This document shows, one piece after another, positions 47,934-57,381 of a DNA stretch of 64,000 nt (positions are counted from its first letter, which is position 1; each line of letters begins with the position of its first letter). The position numbers and the translations under genes are program-made. The notes beneath the pieces were generated by a model. That model searched no databases. It saw only the letters and a list, made by a program, of their open reading frames with translations, and was not told the DNA's origin. This DNA comes from Alkalihalobacillus sp. FSL W8-0930. GTDB taxonomy: Bacteria > Bacillota > Bacilli > Bacillales > Bacillaceae_D. The stretch covers positions 3,821,015 to 3,885,014 of the forward strand of contig CP150183.1 of NCBI GenBank assembly GCA_037965595.1, written 5' to 3'.

Positions 47934-48227
47934 TTATTGTTCGTCTTTAGTTACTAGGACACGAATAACGTTGTCGTTGATTTTGATTAAGCGATTAAAT
48001 TCATTAAGCGCATCAGAATCAGCAGCAGCGTTTACGTTTAGCAGTACGTAGAAACCTTCAGTGAAATCATTGATTTCATAAGCTAAACGACGTTTACCCA
48101 TTTCATTAACCTTTTCGATCTCAGCACCATTCGTTGTTAATACGTTGTTAAAACGTTCAACGATTTCTTTATAAGCTGATTCTTCCAGGTTTGGAGCGAT
48201 GATGTACATAATTTCGTACTTACGCAT
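47934..48227 (-). CDS. rpsF: Ribosomal protein bS6
   Basis: A 97-residue bS6 starting [20 protein letters not shown] with the signature [20 protein letters not shown]. The ATG at 48225-48227 follows AAAAGGAGGTGGCCGGA. First gene of the operon. Its leader (48228-48310) is long enough for the known bS6:bS18 autoregulatory RNA, but I cannot confirm that fold. Confidence 0.97.
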   Translation of the reverse strand: MRKYEIMYIIAPNLEESAYKEIVERFNNVLTTNGAEIEKVNEMGKRRLAYEINDFTEGFYVLLNVNAAADSDALNEFNRLIKINDNVIRVLVTKDEQ

Positions 48228-48316
48228 TCCGGCCACCTCCTTTTGGTCTAAGCGGCTCCGATAAACAGAGCAAGGAGCAAAACTCATCGACAGAGTCATT
48301 TTACTCACAACAATTA

Positions 48317-48345
48317 ATGATAGCAGATTAGGAGCAAATAGGCAA
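48317..48345 (-). promoter_or_regulatory. Promoter of the rpsF operon
   Basis: On the minus strand TTGCCT (48340-48345), a 17-nt spacer and TATCAT (48317-48322), about 90 nt upstream of rpsF. The remaining stretch 48346-48573 shows no gene. Confidence 0.65.
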
Positions 48346-48573
48346 GTATATGAGGGAATGAAAAACAATAAAATCGAATGACTTTATTATGGTGCTTTAG
48401 CCATCGCTACAGAGAAGGGGCACGCTTTCCTGTGGAGGGCGTTGAACTAAATTGGCTGCGCCAATTCATTTCAACCTTGCCCTTTTTTCCACTAGGAGTC
48501 GGCCCCTTCTCTTTCGCTGGTTGGTGAGTGGGGTGTGTGCTATGATTTTGCCTCGCATCTCACCCTACAACAA

Positions 48574-48607
48574 AAACCCCGAGCGCTCTCTTGAACGCTC
48601 GGGGTTT
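48574..48607 (-). terminator. Terminator of ychF
   Basis: AAACCCCGAGCG pairs with CGCTCGGGGTTT around a 10-nt loop, followed on the minus strand by a T-run. Confidence 0.95.
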
Positions 48608-48631
48608 CTTCTTACTATTATATTTAACTAC

Positions 48632-49732
48632 TTACACGTTAAAGCGGAAGTGGATAACGTCTCCGTCTTGGACGATGTATTCTTTTCCTTCTAAACGGAC
48701 TTTTCCGCGTTCTTTGGCGACAGCCATGGATTTGGCGTCGACTAGGTCATCATAAGATACGATTTCGGCACGGATGAAGCCACGCTCGAAGTCGGTGTGG
48801 ATGATTCCTGCTGCTTGTGGGGCTTTGATGCCTTTTTTGAATGTCCACGCACGTACTTCCTGTACGCCTGCTGTGAAGTAGGTTTGCAGACCAAGTAATT
48901 GATAAGCGGCACGGATTAACTGGTCAAGGCCAGATTCGGCAATACCAAGATCATCAAGAAATTCTTGTTTTTCATCGCCATCAAGCTCAGCGATTTCTTC
49001 TTCAATCTTCGCACAAACGACAATCACTTCACTGTTTTCTTCTGCTGCAAAAGCTTTCACTTTGGCTACGTACTCGTTTTGTTCTGGGTCCATGATGTCT
49101 TCTTCACTTACGTTTGCTGCATAAAGAACGGGTTTACTTGTTAATAGGTGAAGTCCTTTAACGATTTTCTCTTCGTCTTCTGTAAATTCCACGCTACGAG
49201 CTGGCATTTCTTCTTCAAATGCATCACGTAGCTTTTCAAGAACCGCAAGCTCAGCTACTGCTTCTTTATCCTTTGTACGAGCAAGCTTTGAGACACGTGC
49301 GATACGCTTGTCCACTGATTCAAAGTCTGCAAGGATGAGCTCCAGGTTGATAACTTGGATATCACGAATCGGATCAACACTCCCGTTTACGTGCGTGATG
49401 TTGTCGTCAGCAAAACAGCGTACCACGTGAGAGATTGCGTCTACTTGGCGAATGTGAGATAAGAATTTGTTTCCAAGTCCTTCTCCTTTACTTGCTCCCT
49501 CTACGATTCCAGCAATATCTGTAAATTCAAATGCAGTTGGAATGGTTTTTTTCGGTTCAACAAGCTCTGTTAATACGTTTAAACGGTGATCGGGTACTTC
49601 AACGATTCCCACGTTTGGGTCAATGGTACAGAACGGATAGTTTGCAGATTCCGCTCCAGCTTGTGTGATTGCATTAAATAATGTGGATTTCCCTACGTTT
49701 GGTAGGCCCACAATTCCTGTTGTTAAAGCCAA
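48632..49732 (-). CDS. ychF: Redox-regulated ATPase YchF/OLA1
   Basis: A 366-residue Obg-family P-loop protein (YyaF in B. subtilis) that prefers ATP. G1 GLPNVGKST (about 8-16), G3 DIAGIVEGASKGEGLGNKFL, a coiled-coil insert and the C-terminal TGS domain ending DGDVIHFRFNV. I set the start at TTG (49730-49732) after AAAGGACGTGACTGAA, because the protein then begins LALTTGIVGLPNVG as in relatives; the longer frame is unlikely. It associates with ribosomes. Confidence 0.95.
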   Translation of the reverse strand: MALTTGIVGLPNVGKSTLFNAITQAGAESANYPFCTIDPNVGIVEVPDHRLNVLTELVEPKKTIPTAFEFTDIAGIVEGASKGEGLGNKFLSHIRQVDAISHVVRCFADDNITHVNGSVDPIRDIQVINLELILADFESVDKRIARVSKLARTKDKEAVAELAVLEKLRDAFEEEMPARSVEFTEDEEKIVKGLHLLTSKPVLYAANVSEEDIMDPEQNEYVAKVKAFAAEENSEVIVVCAKIEEEIAELDGDEKQEFLDDLGIAESGLDQLIRAAYQLLGLQTYFTAGVQEVRAWTFKKGIKAPQAAGIIHTDFERGFIRAEIVSYDDLVDAKSMAVAKERGKVRLEGKEYIVQDGDVIHFRFNV

Positions 49733-49810
49733 TTCAGTCACGTCCTTTTCTGTCTTCTCTATTTTGGCACAAGAAAACAAGGCAACGGATCAGGCTCCCC
49801 TCGCCTTGTT

Positions 49811-50014
49811 TTACTCACTACGTTCTGCGGATTCTAAAATCTTTTTAAGCTTGCGGGTGAATTCCTTACGTGGAAGCATCACGCTGTGCTGGCAGTTCAT
49901 ACATTTAATACGCACGTCCATCCCAACTCGAATGACTTTCCACTGATTGGCTCCACAAGGATGCGGCTTCCTCATCTCAACGATATCGTTCAGGAAGAAT
50001 TCCTTATCTGCCAT
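49811..50014 (-). CDS. yyzM: DUF951 family protein (YyzM)
   Basis: A 67-residue protein with a C-x(n)-C...C-x2-C arrangement (HPCGANQW, IKCMNCQHS), likely zinc-binding, and a basic C-terminus. Widely conserved next to ychF in Firmicutes; suggested nucleic-acid binding but unproven. ATG follows CAAGGAGGTCGAATTGA. Confidence 0.9.
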   Translation of the reverse strand: MADKEFFLNDIVEMRKPHPCGANQWKVIRVGMDVRIKCMNCQHSVMLPRKEFTRKLKKILESAERSE

Positions 50015-50091
50015 TCAATTCGACCTCCTTGAAGCATACTGCCTCCATTATACACGATACCAGAGTGAAAAGGGAAACCGTCTCGTATGCT

Positions 50092-51120
50092 TTAAAGGGA
50101 CTTTTTTGACATTGGATGATGAAAGAATGGATATAAAATGATCGCAACGAGTAAATATAAATTGACCGCTCCATATAACGGATACAATACCGCAATCATT
50201 GAAGAGAATCCAAAGGTAGTAAGCGGGGCCATAATTGCAAGCAATAGCATAGCTACTAGCCAGGTTTCCCCTTTTAAAACGCCTCTTAATCTTGAAATTA
50301 ATCCAAAGATCCCCGCACCGGCTGTTGTATAGATCGCAAGCCAAAGTAAGACGGACATCGCCACAACCATCACAGATGGATACTGTTTAAGAATAACAAA
50401 CAAGGGAATTTCGTAAAACATAATCTCATTTGCAATTTGTAAGAGAGATTCATTGTATAAGTATGAAATGGAGCCCATCAATAAACCGCTCCCAATGGTA
50501 GCAATCCAGATCTCCCCACGATGTGAAATCTGGTTGCCAATAGCAGAGACAACAGCCACAATCGGCAAGATATTTAAAGCGGTAAACGTAATGGCTGAAG
50601 GCCAATTAGATTGATGTGTAATATCAAAGCTGAAGGAAAATCCAAGCGAATATTGAAAGACTAATAAGATACTAACTAAAGAAAGAATTAAGATTGGAAT
50701 AAGAAAGGCATTCACGGTTGTCATGCCATCGGTATCACGTAAAAATAGGAGAACAACGAAGGCGGCTGTACCAACCATTCCTAGCCAAAATGGAATGTTA
50801 TACACTTCAAGTGTTGCCCCTGCTCCAGCAAGCATAATCGTTGTAGTTGAAAAGAGATAAGACAAAATAATCCAATCATAAAAGCGTGCAAGCTTCGGCC
50901 CAACCAGTGTTGTTAACAAAGGAACATATTGAGTACTTTTTTGTTTGTATGCTAGATTTAAAATCACATAACATGAAACCGTAAACAGTCCAGTGAATAG
51001 AAGAATAGCCACATTACTTTCTGCGCCAAAGAACTGCCAGAGCTCACGTCCAGAGGCATATCCTGCACCGATTAGTGTTCCGACGATTAAGAACATCCAT
51101 TTTAATCCATTTGCCCACAT
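50092..51120 (-). CDS. YkvI-like membrane transporter of the APC/LeuT-like superfamily
   Basis: A 342-residue protein with about ten membrane segments. The opening FLIVGTLIGAGYASGRELWQ has the unwound-helix glycine motif (GAGYASG) seen in YkvI and related transporters. Substrate unknown. ATG follows AAAGGGAGCGAGCTTCA. Divergent from yyaC, downstream side facing yyzM. Confidence 0.8.
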   Translation of the reverse strand: MWANGLKWMFLIVGTLIGAGYASGRELWQFFGAESNVAILLFTGLFTVSCYVILNLAYKQKSTQYVPLLTTLVGPKLARFYDWIILSYLFSTTTIMLAGAGATLEVYNIPFWLGMVGTAAFVVLLFLRDTDGMTTVNAFLIPILILSLVSILLVFQYSLGFSFSFDITHQSNWPSAITFTALNILPIVAVVSAIGNQISHRGEIWIATIGSGLLMGSISYLYNESLLQIANEIMFYEIPLFVILKQYPSVMVVAMSVLLWLAIYTTAGAGIFGLISRLRGVLKGETWLVAMLLLAIMAPLTTFGFSSMIAVLYPLYGAVNLYLLVAIILYPFFHHPMSKKSL

Positions 51121-51206
51121 TGAAGCTCGCTCCCTTTTTTGTCTACATGTATAAAAACAGCGTTAACCTACTATACTGTTACTACTATGGCAAAGGAGTA
51201 CAAGTT

Positions 51207-51845
51207 ATGAGTCCAAACCTATGGCGTTTTAATAAAAAGAAACCAAAGCCGTTTCGTGTTCCGTATGATCAAATTCATTCTCATGATGCATTCGCCGAGA
51301 AACTTGTCTCTTATTGCAATTTGGTAGACGAACGAGATCTTGTTATCTTATGTGTAGGAACGGATCGTTCAACGGGCGATTCTCTTGGACCATTAATCGG
51401 TTCAAAGCTTGAAGCGATGCCCCTTAATCATTTTCACGTTTATGGTACACTCGCCTACCCTGCTCATGCGATGAATCTAGCAGATCGTGTTTCGGAGATT
51501 GCTACGTCTCATCATAAGCCTTTTATTATTGCGATCGACGCGTGTCTTGGGCAGGAGAGCAATGTGGGGTCACTAACGATTCAAGACGGGCCTCTTCATC
51601 CAGGAGCAGCTGTACACAAAAACCTTCCAAAAGTTGGAGACATTCATATTACTGGTATCGTAAATGTTGGCGGCTCGATGGAGTTTTATGTACTTCAAAA
51701 TACAAGGCTTCATTTAGTGATGTCGATGGCTGATAGCATTGCCCAGTCCATTTATTTGGCCGATCAAAAACTACATGATGTATCTACTCACATGCCTGCG
51801 ATTCAAGCAATGATTCAATATAAACCAACAGATATCAAACAATAG
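51207..51845 (+). CDS. yyaC: Spore protease YyaC
   Basis: A 212-residue DUF1256 protein related in fold to the GPR spore protease and hydrogenase maturation proteases. Key stretch ILCVGTDRSTGDSLGPLIGS (about 51-70) and the later VGDIHITGIVNVGG. B. subtilis YyaC is made in the forespore and linked to germination functions. ATG at 51207 follows AAAGGAGTACAAGTT; the longer frame upstream is spurious. One of few plus-strand genes near the origin. Confidence 0.93.
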   Translation: MSPNLWRFNKKKPKPFRVPYDQIHSHDAFAEKLVSYCNLVDERDLVILCVGTDRSTGDSLGPLIGSKLEAMPLNHFHVYGTLAYPAHAMNLADRVSEIATSHHKPFIIAIDACLGQESNVGSLTIQDGPLHPGAAVHKNLPKVGDIHITGIVNVGGSMEFYVLQNTRLHLVMSMADSIAQSIYLADQKLHDVSTHMPAIQAMIQYKPTDIKQ

Positions 51846-51850
51846 CTCAT

Positions 51851-51894
51851 AAAAAAAGAGGAATGCCCCGTAACGGTAGCATTCCTCTTTTAAT
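51851..51894. terminator. Bidirectional terminator between yyaC and the DUF554 gene
   Basis: AAAGAGGAATGC (51855-51866) pairs with GCATTCCTCTTT (51879-51890), with A- and T-runs on the flanks; usable by both convergent genes. Confidence 0.94.
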
Positions 51895-51897
51895 CTT

Positions 51898-52608
51898 TTA
51901 AAACAATGACAGGATCCAAATAACTAACGCCAACGCTGGTAATGCAGGCAACAAGTTGGCTACGCGAATCGTTGTTAGTCCTAAGATATTTAAGCCAATG
52001 GCTACAACCATCACGCCACCCGTTGCAGTCATTTCTAAAATAAACTGCTCAAGTAGCACATCAGGTACAAATGCAGCAATATACGTCGCTAACAGAGCAA
52101 TCGTTCCTTGATATAGCATAACTGGAACAGCCGATAGTAAGACACCAAACCCCATCGTTGAAGCAAAAATAATCGCCGACAGTCCATCAAGCATCGCTTT
52201 TGTATAAAGAAGCGAATGATCTGCTCGAAGGCCGCTATCGATGGAACCCAGAACAGCCATCGCTCCAACTACATAGATCAATGAAGTTGTTACAAAGGCT
52301 TGGGCTACTTTTCCTGACTCCCCTGATTTCGCTGGCTTTAATTTGGATTCAATCCACACTCCTAGCTTATTTAAATAGGAATCGATTCCTATCCATTCAC
52401 CAAGTACTGCCCCTACAGCTAAACACCCTATAACGAGTAGGAAATTTTCTGTTTGTAATCCCATTTGCAAACCGAGTAATATGATAGCGAGTCCAATTGC
52501 CTGAAGAACCGTTGTTTTCATCTTTTCTGGAATGTTTTGAACCAAGAGGCCAAGGAAGCCCGCTATGATAATCGCTAATCCATTTACTAATGTACCTGTT
52601 AATACCAT
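51898..52608 (-). CDS. DUF554 family membrane protein
   Basis: A 236-residue protein with about seven membrane segments (YqgA/YdfK type), including MLDGLSAIIFASTMGFGVLL and VANLLPALPALALVIWILSL. Function unknown; a transport role is assumed. Frequently found near soj-spo0J in Bacillales. Its ribosome site is weak (AGGACG). Confidence 0.88.
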   Translation of the reverse strand: MVLTGTLVNGLAIIIAGFLGLLVQNIPEKMKTTVLQAIGLAIILLGLQMGLQTENFLLVIGCLAVGAVLGEWIGIDSYLNKLGVWIESKLKPAKSGESGKVAQAFVTTSLIYVVGAMAVLGSIDSGLRADHSLLYTKAMLDGLSAIIFASTMGFGVLLSAVPVMLYQGTIALLATYIAAFVPDVLLEQFILEMTATGGVMVVAIGLNILGLTTIRVANLLPALPALALVIWILSLF

Positions 52609-52638
52609 ATAAGAGTACGTCCTATTCTTTAATCTCGC

Positions 52639-53793
52639 TTATTCTGTAAAAGCCTCCACAATGTCATTGATTGCATCAATCAATTGTTGAACTTCTTCTA
52701 TCGTGTTGTATGGGCCAAAGCTTACTCTTACTAACCCCTCATCAGCTGTTTGTAAGTGTTGATGGGTTTTTGGTGAACAATGCAAGCCCGCTCGAACTGC
52801 AATCTGATAGTGGTTATCTAGAATCATGGCAAGCTCGTGACTGGCGATATGTTTCACGTGAAACGAAACAACGGCCACTCGCTTTTTAAGGTCAGTTGGA
52901 CCAAAGCATGTGACAGCATCAATGGTGGACATCCCTTCTAAAAACTGTTGCATGAGTGCCTCTTCGTGAGCTTGAATAGTCGCTACACCTCGTGCTTTGA
53001 TCTCTTGCACACCAGCTAATAATCCCGCAATGCCAGGCGTATTCAGAGTTCCTGCTTCATAACGTTCTGGCCAATTAGGAGGCTGTGTTTCAAGCTCCGA
53101 ATACGCTCCAGTTCCTCCTAAGATTAATGGCTTTAGATGATAGTCATTGTAACTAATTAATGCTCCGGTCCCTTGAGGTCCCAATAATCCTTTATGCCCA
53201 GCTACAGCTAACAAATCAATATGATCTCTTTTCATTTGAATATCTAGTTTTCCAGCTGTTTGTGAGGCATCAACAACCACGGTAATGGAGCGATCCTTTA
53301 ACTGCTCTCCCAATTCTTTTACCGGAAAAACTGCACCGGTTACATTTGATGCATGAGAAATGACAATCATTTTTGTTTGATCGGTGATGTGTTCAAGGAC
53401 ATCCTCCACTTGGAAAAGCTCGGAATCATCTGGTGTGAGATACGTCACTTGGACAATCATTTCTTGGTTGAGCCTATGTAATGGACGTAAAACTGAATTA
53501 TGCTCATATGAGGTTGTAATAATATGATCACCTGAGCTGAATGGGAATCCAAGAATGGCTTGATTTAATGCCATCGTTGCATTTTGATAAAACCAGACAT
53601 GATTTGCATGAGGTGCTTCAAAGAAATGAGCGATCTCACTTCTTGCTTGTTTAACGATTGAAGCCGCCTTTTGCGATAACGCATGGCCACCCCGACCAGG
53701 ATTCGCCGCAAACTCGTCTACAGCTTCTTTCATTGCCTCCCCTACTCCGTTAGGTTTTGGAAATGATGATGCCGCATGATCAAAATAAAGCAT
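52639..53793 (-). CDS. Class V aminotransferase, cysteine desulfurase family
   Basis: A 384-residue PLP enzyme of the EF_2568-type subgroup. The Schiff-base Lys lies in AVAGHKGLLGPQGTGAL, and the active-site Cys in VRAGLHCSPKTH. The opening LYFDHAASSFPKP is typical. It may release sulfur from cysteine; the physiological role of this subgroup is unknown. ATG at 53791-53793 follows GAAAGGATCGATTCT. A parS site lies inside the coding region. Confidence 0.88.
   Translation of the reverse strand: MLYFDHAASSFPKPNGVGEAMKEAVDEFAANPGRGGHALSQKAASIVKQARSEIAHFFEAPHANHVWFYQNATMALNQAILGFPFSSGDHIITTSYEHNSVLRPLHRLNQEMIVQVTYLTPDDSELFQVEDVLEHITDQTKMIVISHASNVTGAVFPVKELGEQLKDRSITVVVDASQTAGKLDIQMKRDHIDLLAVAGHKGLLGPQGTGALISYNDYHLKPLILGGTGAYSELETQPPNWPERYEAGTLNTPGIAGLLAGVQEIKARGVATIQAHEEALMQQFLEGMSTIDAVTCFGPTDLKKRVAVVSFHVKHIASHELAMILDNHYQIAVRAGLHCSPKTHQHLQTADEGLVRVSFGPYNTIEEVQQLIDAINDIVEAFTE
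52850..52865. promoter_or_regulatory. parS site (one mismatch) in the aminotransferase gene
   Basis: TGTTTCACGTGAAACG matches 15 of 16 bases of the ParB/Spo0J site TGTTTCACGTGAAACA. Confidence 0.85.
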
Positions 53794-53811
53794 AGAATCG
53801 ATCCTTTCATT

Positions 53812-53843
53812 AAAAAAAGAAGCCATCTTATTTGGATGACCTC
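53812..53843 (-). terminator. Terminator of soj-spo0J
   Basis: On the minus strand GAGGTCATC pairs with GATGGCTTC (two wobble pairs), followed by seven T residues. It lies just past spo0J and directly upstream of the aminotransferase ribosome site. Confidence 0.7.
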
Positions 53844-53864
53844 ATCTTTTTTCATTTTAGATCA

Positions 53865-54722
53865 TTAGTTCTGAGTTTCCTCAATGGATAAGATCTGAAG
53901 AATTCTCTCAAGGTCATCTTCAGAGAAATAATCAATTTCGATTTTCCCTTTTTTCTTACCTGGTTTAATCGCTACAGACGTTCCGAGCGTTGAACGTAAA
54001 AGATCTTGTCGTTCTTTAAGAAATGGTGAAAGATTAATCTTTCTTTTCTTTGTTTCACGTGAAACACGCTCGTTCACTTGTTGAATTAGGAGCTCTAATT
54101 CTCGCACACTAAGCTTATCGTGTAGTACTTTTTCTAGTAATGACGAGATCTTACCCTTGTCATTTAATCCAAGTAAAGCACGTCCGTGTCCCATTGAGAT
54201 CTTACCGTCTTGAATAAATTCTTGTACTACAGTTGGTAGTTGCAGCAATCGAATGTGGTTCGCGATATGAGGCCTGCTTTTTCCGAGGCGCTTAGCCAGC
54301 TGCTCCTGTGTCACATTTAAATGACTCATAAGCTTCTGGTAAGCAAACCCTTCATCAATAGGGTTTAGATCCTCACGCTGCAGATTCTCAATTAATGCAA
54401 GTTCCATCATTTCATCTTCAGTATACTCTTTTACAATGGCTGGGATCGTTTCAAGCTTTGCATGCTGAGCCGCTCGAAAACGACGCTCACCGACCACAAT
54501 CTCAAAGCCTTTAATACTTTTACGCACCGTAATTGGCTGCAGCAATCCATGAGTTTGGATGGAGTGCGCCAATTCACTAATGGCTTCCTCTGTAAACGTT
54601 TTTCGAGGCTGATACGGATTGGGACGGATTTGCTTAAGTGCAACGTGTTCAATCTGTTCTTGTTTCTCATCAGAGTGTTCTGGAAAAAATGCCTGAAGAC
54701 CCTTCCCTAAACCTTTAGCCAT
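53865..54722 (-). CDS. spo0J: Chromosome partitioning protein Spo0J (ParB)
   Basis: A 285-residue ParB. N-terminal [11 protein letters not shown], CTPase motifs (about 55-110, [10 protein letters not shown] and [13 protein letters not shown]), helix-turn-helix [19 protein letters not shown] and a C-terminal dimer domain. It loads at parS and recruits SMC to the origin region. ATG overlaps the soj stop by 8 nt. It carries a parS site in its own coding sequence. Confidence 0.97.
   Translation of the reverse strand: MAKGLGKGLQAFFPEHSDEKQEQIEHVALKQIRPNPYQPRKTFTEEAISELAHSIQTHGLLQPITVRKSIKGFEIVVGERRFRAAQHAKLETIPAIVKEYTEDEMMELALIENLQREDLNPIDEGFAYQKLMSHLNVTQEQLAKRLGKSRPHIANHIRLLQLPTVVQEFIQDGKISMGHGRALLGLNDKGKISSLLEKVLHDKLSVRELELLIQQVNERVSRETKKRKINLSPFLKERQDLLRSTLGTSVAIKPGKKKGKIEIDYFSEDDLERILQILSIEETQN
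54051..54066. promoter_or_regulatory. parS site in spo0J
   Basis: TGTTTCACGTGAAACA, a perfect 16-bp palindromic ParB site inside spo0J, as in B. subtilis. Confidence 0.97.
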
Positions 54723-55476
54723 TTGTAACCACTTCCTTCGCTAAATCTACGTAAACCTCAGCTCCACGTGACTTTGCATCATACACAATGATTGGTTTCC
54801 CATGACTTGGTGCTTCTCCAAGTCGAACATTACGAGGAATGATGGTATCAAATACTTTTTCTCTGAAATATTTTTTTACTTCGTCAATGACTTGTATGCC
54901 TAGATTTGTACGAGCATCAAGCATCGTTAGCAGGACACCCTCTATGGCTAAGTCTGTATTTAAATGTTTCTGTACTAAACGAACTGTATTCAATAGCTGG
55001 CTTAATCCTTCTAATGCATAATACTCACATTGTACCGGAATTAAAACCGAGTCTGACGCGGTTAACGCATTAATCGTTAACAACCCTAAAGATGGCGGGC
55101 AATCAATAAAAATGTACTCATACTCATCAGCAACCTCAGATAACGCTCGTTTTAAACGAACTTCTCTAGAGATTGTTGATACTAGCTCAATTTCTGCACC
55201 TGAAAGCTGAATAGTAGAAGGAATCACAGATAAGTTTTCAACCGTTGTTTCACGTATAACGGATTTTGTTTCTATATCTTCAACAAGCAGATCGTACACA
55301 CACTCGTCTACGTCTCCCTTTTCTACCCCTACTCCACTTGATGCATTTCCTTGCGGGTCTATATCAACCAAAAGGACTCGATGTCCGAGAAAAGCAAGAC
55401 ATGCGCTTAAGTTTACGGCGGTGGTGGTTTTACCCACGCCTCCTTTTTGATTGGCAATCGAAATAATCTTGGCCAC
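54715..55476 (-). CDS. soj: ParA-type ATPase Soj
   Basis: A 253-residue ParA. Deviant Walker [13 protein letters not shown] (about 11-22), Walker A' [15 protein letters not shown] and Walker [10 protein letters not shown]. It works with Spo0J in origin segregation and controls DnaA. Start is GTG after GTAGGTGGCTAA. First gene of soj-spo0J. Confidence 0.97.
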   Translation of the reverse strand: MAKIISIANQKGGVGKTTTAVNLSACLAFLGHRVLLVDIDPQGNASSGVGVEKGDVDECVYDLLVEDIETKSVIRETTVENLSVIPSTIQLSGAEIELVSTISREVRLKRALSEVADEYEYIFIDCPPSLGLLTINALTASDSVLIPVQCEYYALEGLSQLLNTVRLVQKHLNTDLAIEGVLLTMLDARTNLGIQVIDEVKKYFREKVFDTIIPRNVRLGEAPSHGKPIIVYDAKSRGAEVYVDLAKEVVTNG

Positions 55477-55594
55477 TTAGCCACCTACTTTCCCTCAAAA
55501 AAGAACTAACATAAGTCGTTATTATTCTATCATAGTTTGAGAGAAAACATTTTAGAAAGTTGTGTGAGATCAGAAATCTCTTCAAAAAGTTGGG

Positions 55595-55625
55595 TAAAAA
55601 AAGAACCTATCTTACAAAAGATAGA
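55595..55625 (-). terminator. Terminator of noc
   Basis: CTATCTT (55607-55613) pairs with AAGATAG (55618-55624), followed on the minus strand by GTTCTTTTTTT. It lies directly past the noc stop. Confidence 0.85.
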
Positions 55626-56477
55626 TTACTTCTTAGGAATACGAATGGTAAATTGATAGAATTCGTCGTTTTCTTCTTCATCTGTATCTATATTTAGTCC
55701 ACTTTGAAGAACCATATCAACGGACTGCCTAATGGTATTCATTGCAATTCGCATATCCTTTGAATACGCTTTACGAGTTGGTTTCTTTTTTTTCTCTTCA
55801 GGAGCTTGACTAGCCTCCATTAAAGCCTTCACTCGTTCTTCGGTTTGTTTGACATTTAATGCGTGTTCAATGATCTCGTTTAAAATAAGTTCTTGCTTCT
55901 CAGCATCTTTTAATACAAGTAAAGAACGTGCATGTCTTTCTGATACTTTTCGATCCAAGATGGCTTGTTGTACAAAATCAGGTAGATGAAGCAACCTTAG
56001 CTTATTGGCAATGGTTGACTGACCTCTTCCAAGTCTTTGTGCTAAGCTTTCCTGCGTTAATCCATGAATCTCAATTAGCTTTGCATACGCTACAGCTTCT
56101 TCAATGGCTGTTAAACCCTCACGTTGAAGGTTTTCAATAAGCGCAATAGAAGCAGTTTGTGAATCATTAAATTCTTTTACAAGCGCAGGGATCTTCTCCC
56201 AGCCCAGATGTGTAACCGCACGCCATCGTCTTTCCCCAGCAATAATTTCATACTTGTCGTCACGTTTGCGAACAACAATCGGTTGAATAACACCATGTGT
56301 ACGAATGGTTTGTGCGAGCTCTTCAATTTTCTCTTCATCAAATACGGTCCGTGGCTGAAAACGATTGGGTACAATTTCCGCTAGAGCGAGTTGTTGTACT
56401 TCCTCATTTTCCTTTATCACTGCAGTTTCATCCTGTTTGTCACTAAAGCCAAATAGGCGTGAAAACGGCTGCTTCAT
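55626..56477 (-). CDS. noc: Nucleoid occlusion protein Noc
   Basis: A 283-residue ParB paralogue. N-terminal amphipathic membrane-targeting helix ([11 protein letters not shown]), CTP-binding motifs [10 protein letters not shown] and [14 protein letters not shown], helix-turn-helix [19 protein letters not shown]. It blocks FtsZ-ring assembly over the nucleoid. ATG follows AAGGTGGTGTCAGGGCG. Separate unit from rsmG, with parS between them. Confidence 0.95.
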   Translation of the reverse strand: MKQPFSRLFGFSDKQDETAVIKENEEVQQLALAEIVPNRFQPRTVFDEEKIEELAQTIRTHGVIQPIVVRKRDDKYEIIAGERRWRAVTHLGWEKIPALVKEFNDSQTASIALIENLQREGLTAIEEAVAYAKLIEIHGLTQESLAQRLGRGQSTIANKLRLLHLPDFVQQAILDRKVSERHARSLLVLKDAEKQELILNEIIEHALNVKQTEERVKALMEASQAPEEKKKKPTRKAYSKDMRIAMNTIRQSVDMVLQSGLNIDTDEEENDEFYQFTIRIPKK

Positions 56478-56626
56478 CGCCCTGACACCACCTTCTGTTT
56501 ATAAACCTCAATGTCCTATCTATCTATTCGACATCATGGTCTATAATCCCTTTTTATCTCTAACTCTTTTATATCCAACCTGCGTGAGGTCGTCAAGATA
56601 TTGTTTTTTCTATGTAAGACCGGCAG

Positions 56627-56642
56627 TGTTTCACGTGAAACA
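56627..56642. promoter_or_regulatory. parS site between noc and rsmG
   Basis: A perfect TGTTTCACGTGAAACA. The palindrome continues for five more bases on each side (GGCAG ... CTGCC, 56622-56647), giving 26 bp of perfect symmetry. It lies 9 nt after the rsmG stop and may also form a hairpin in the rsmG transcript. Confidence 0.97.
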
Positions 56643-56655
56643 CTGCCTGAAACGT

Positions 56656-57369
56656 TTAGAGAGGCTGCTTAGCAGGAACGCCTGCCTTGCGTGGGTATTT
56701 CTTTGGTGTAGATCGTGTTTTCTGGAGTAAATAAATCGTTCGTTCGCTTTCTTCTTCAGGCAAAGTAAAAGAGAATGTCTCGCCGACTGCACCACCTAGT
56801 GTATCAAGTGCTTTTTTGGCATCCTTTAATTCTTCCTTTGCTCCTGCTCCTTTCATTGCTAAAAACTCTCCTCCCGTTTTTGCAAAAGGTAAGCAAAGCT
56901 CAGAAAGAACAGAGAGTCTGGCAACCGCACGAGCCGTGACCACATCAAAGCGTTCACGGTATGCCGGATCTTGTCCGGCAATCTCAGCACGGTTATGGTG
57001 AAAGTGTACATTCTCAAGCTTAAGCTCTGACGCTAAATGCTCTAGAAAACCAATTCGCTTTTTTAAGGAATCAATAATGGTGACGTGAATGTCTGGAAAC
57101 ACAATTTTAATGGGTAGGCTCGGAAAACCGGCACCGGCACCTACGTCTAAGATTGATTTTGGCTCATTGAATGAGTAATAAAATCCTGCACTAATAGAGT
57201 CATAAAAATGTTTAAGATACACGTCTGACTCCGACGTTAATGCCGTTAAGTTCATCTTTTCATTCCACTCAACGAGAAGCTCAAAATAACGTTCAAACTG
57301 CCATTGCTGATGCTGAGACAATTCAATCCCTTTTTTTGATAAAGCTAGAACAAATTCACTTTTATTCAT
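56656..57369 (-). CDS. rsmG: 16S rRNA (guanine527-N7)-methyltransferase RsmG
   Basis: A 237-residue Rossmann methyltransferase (GidB). SAM motif [20 protein letters not shown] and conserved [12 protein letters not shown] are present. Loss of the enzyme gives low-level streptomycin resistance in Bacillus (known). ATG follows AAAGAGGGAACT; 12 nt after mnmG. Confidence 0.96.
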   Translation of the reverse strand: MNKSEFVLALSKKGIELSQHQQWQFERYFELLVEWNEKMNLTALTSESDVYLKHFYDSISAGFYYSFNEPKSILDVGAGAGFPSLPIKIVFPDIHVTIIDSLKKRIGFLEHLASELKLENVHFHHNRAEIAGQDPAYRERFDVVTARAVARLSVLSELCLPFAKTGGEFLAMKGAGAKEELKDAKKALDTLGGAVGETFSFTLPEEESERTIYLLQKTRSTPKKYPRKAGVPAKQPL

Positions 57370-57381
57370 AGTTCCCTCTTT

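Noticed and set aside
48452..48694. Plus-strand frame overlapping the ychF end and its terminator.
   Set aside because: It crosses a strong terminator hairpin, lacks a ribosome site and overlaps ychF.
55235..55262. Additional parS-like sequence in soj (GTTTCACGTATAAC).
   Set aside because: The right half deviates at several positions from the ParB site, so it is unlikely to be bound.
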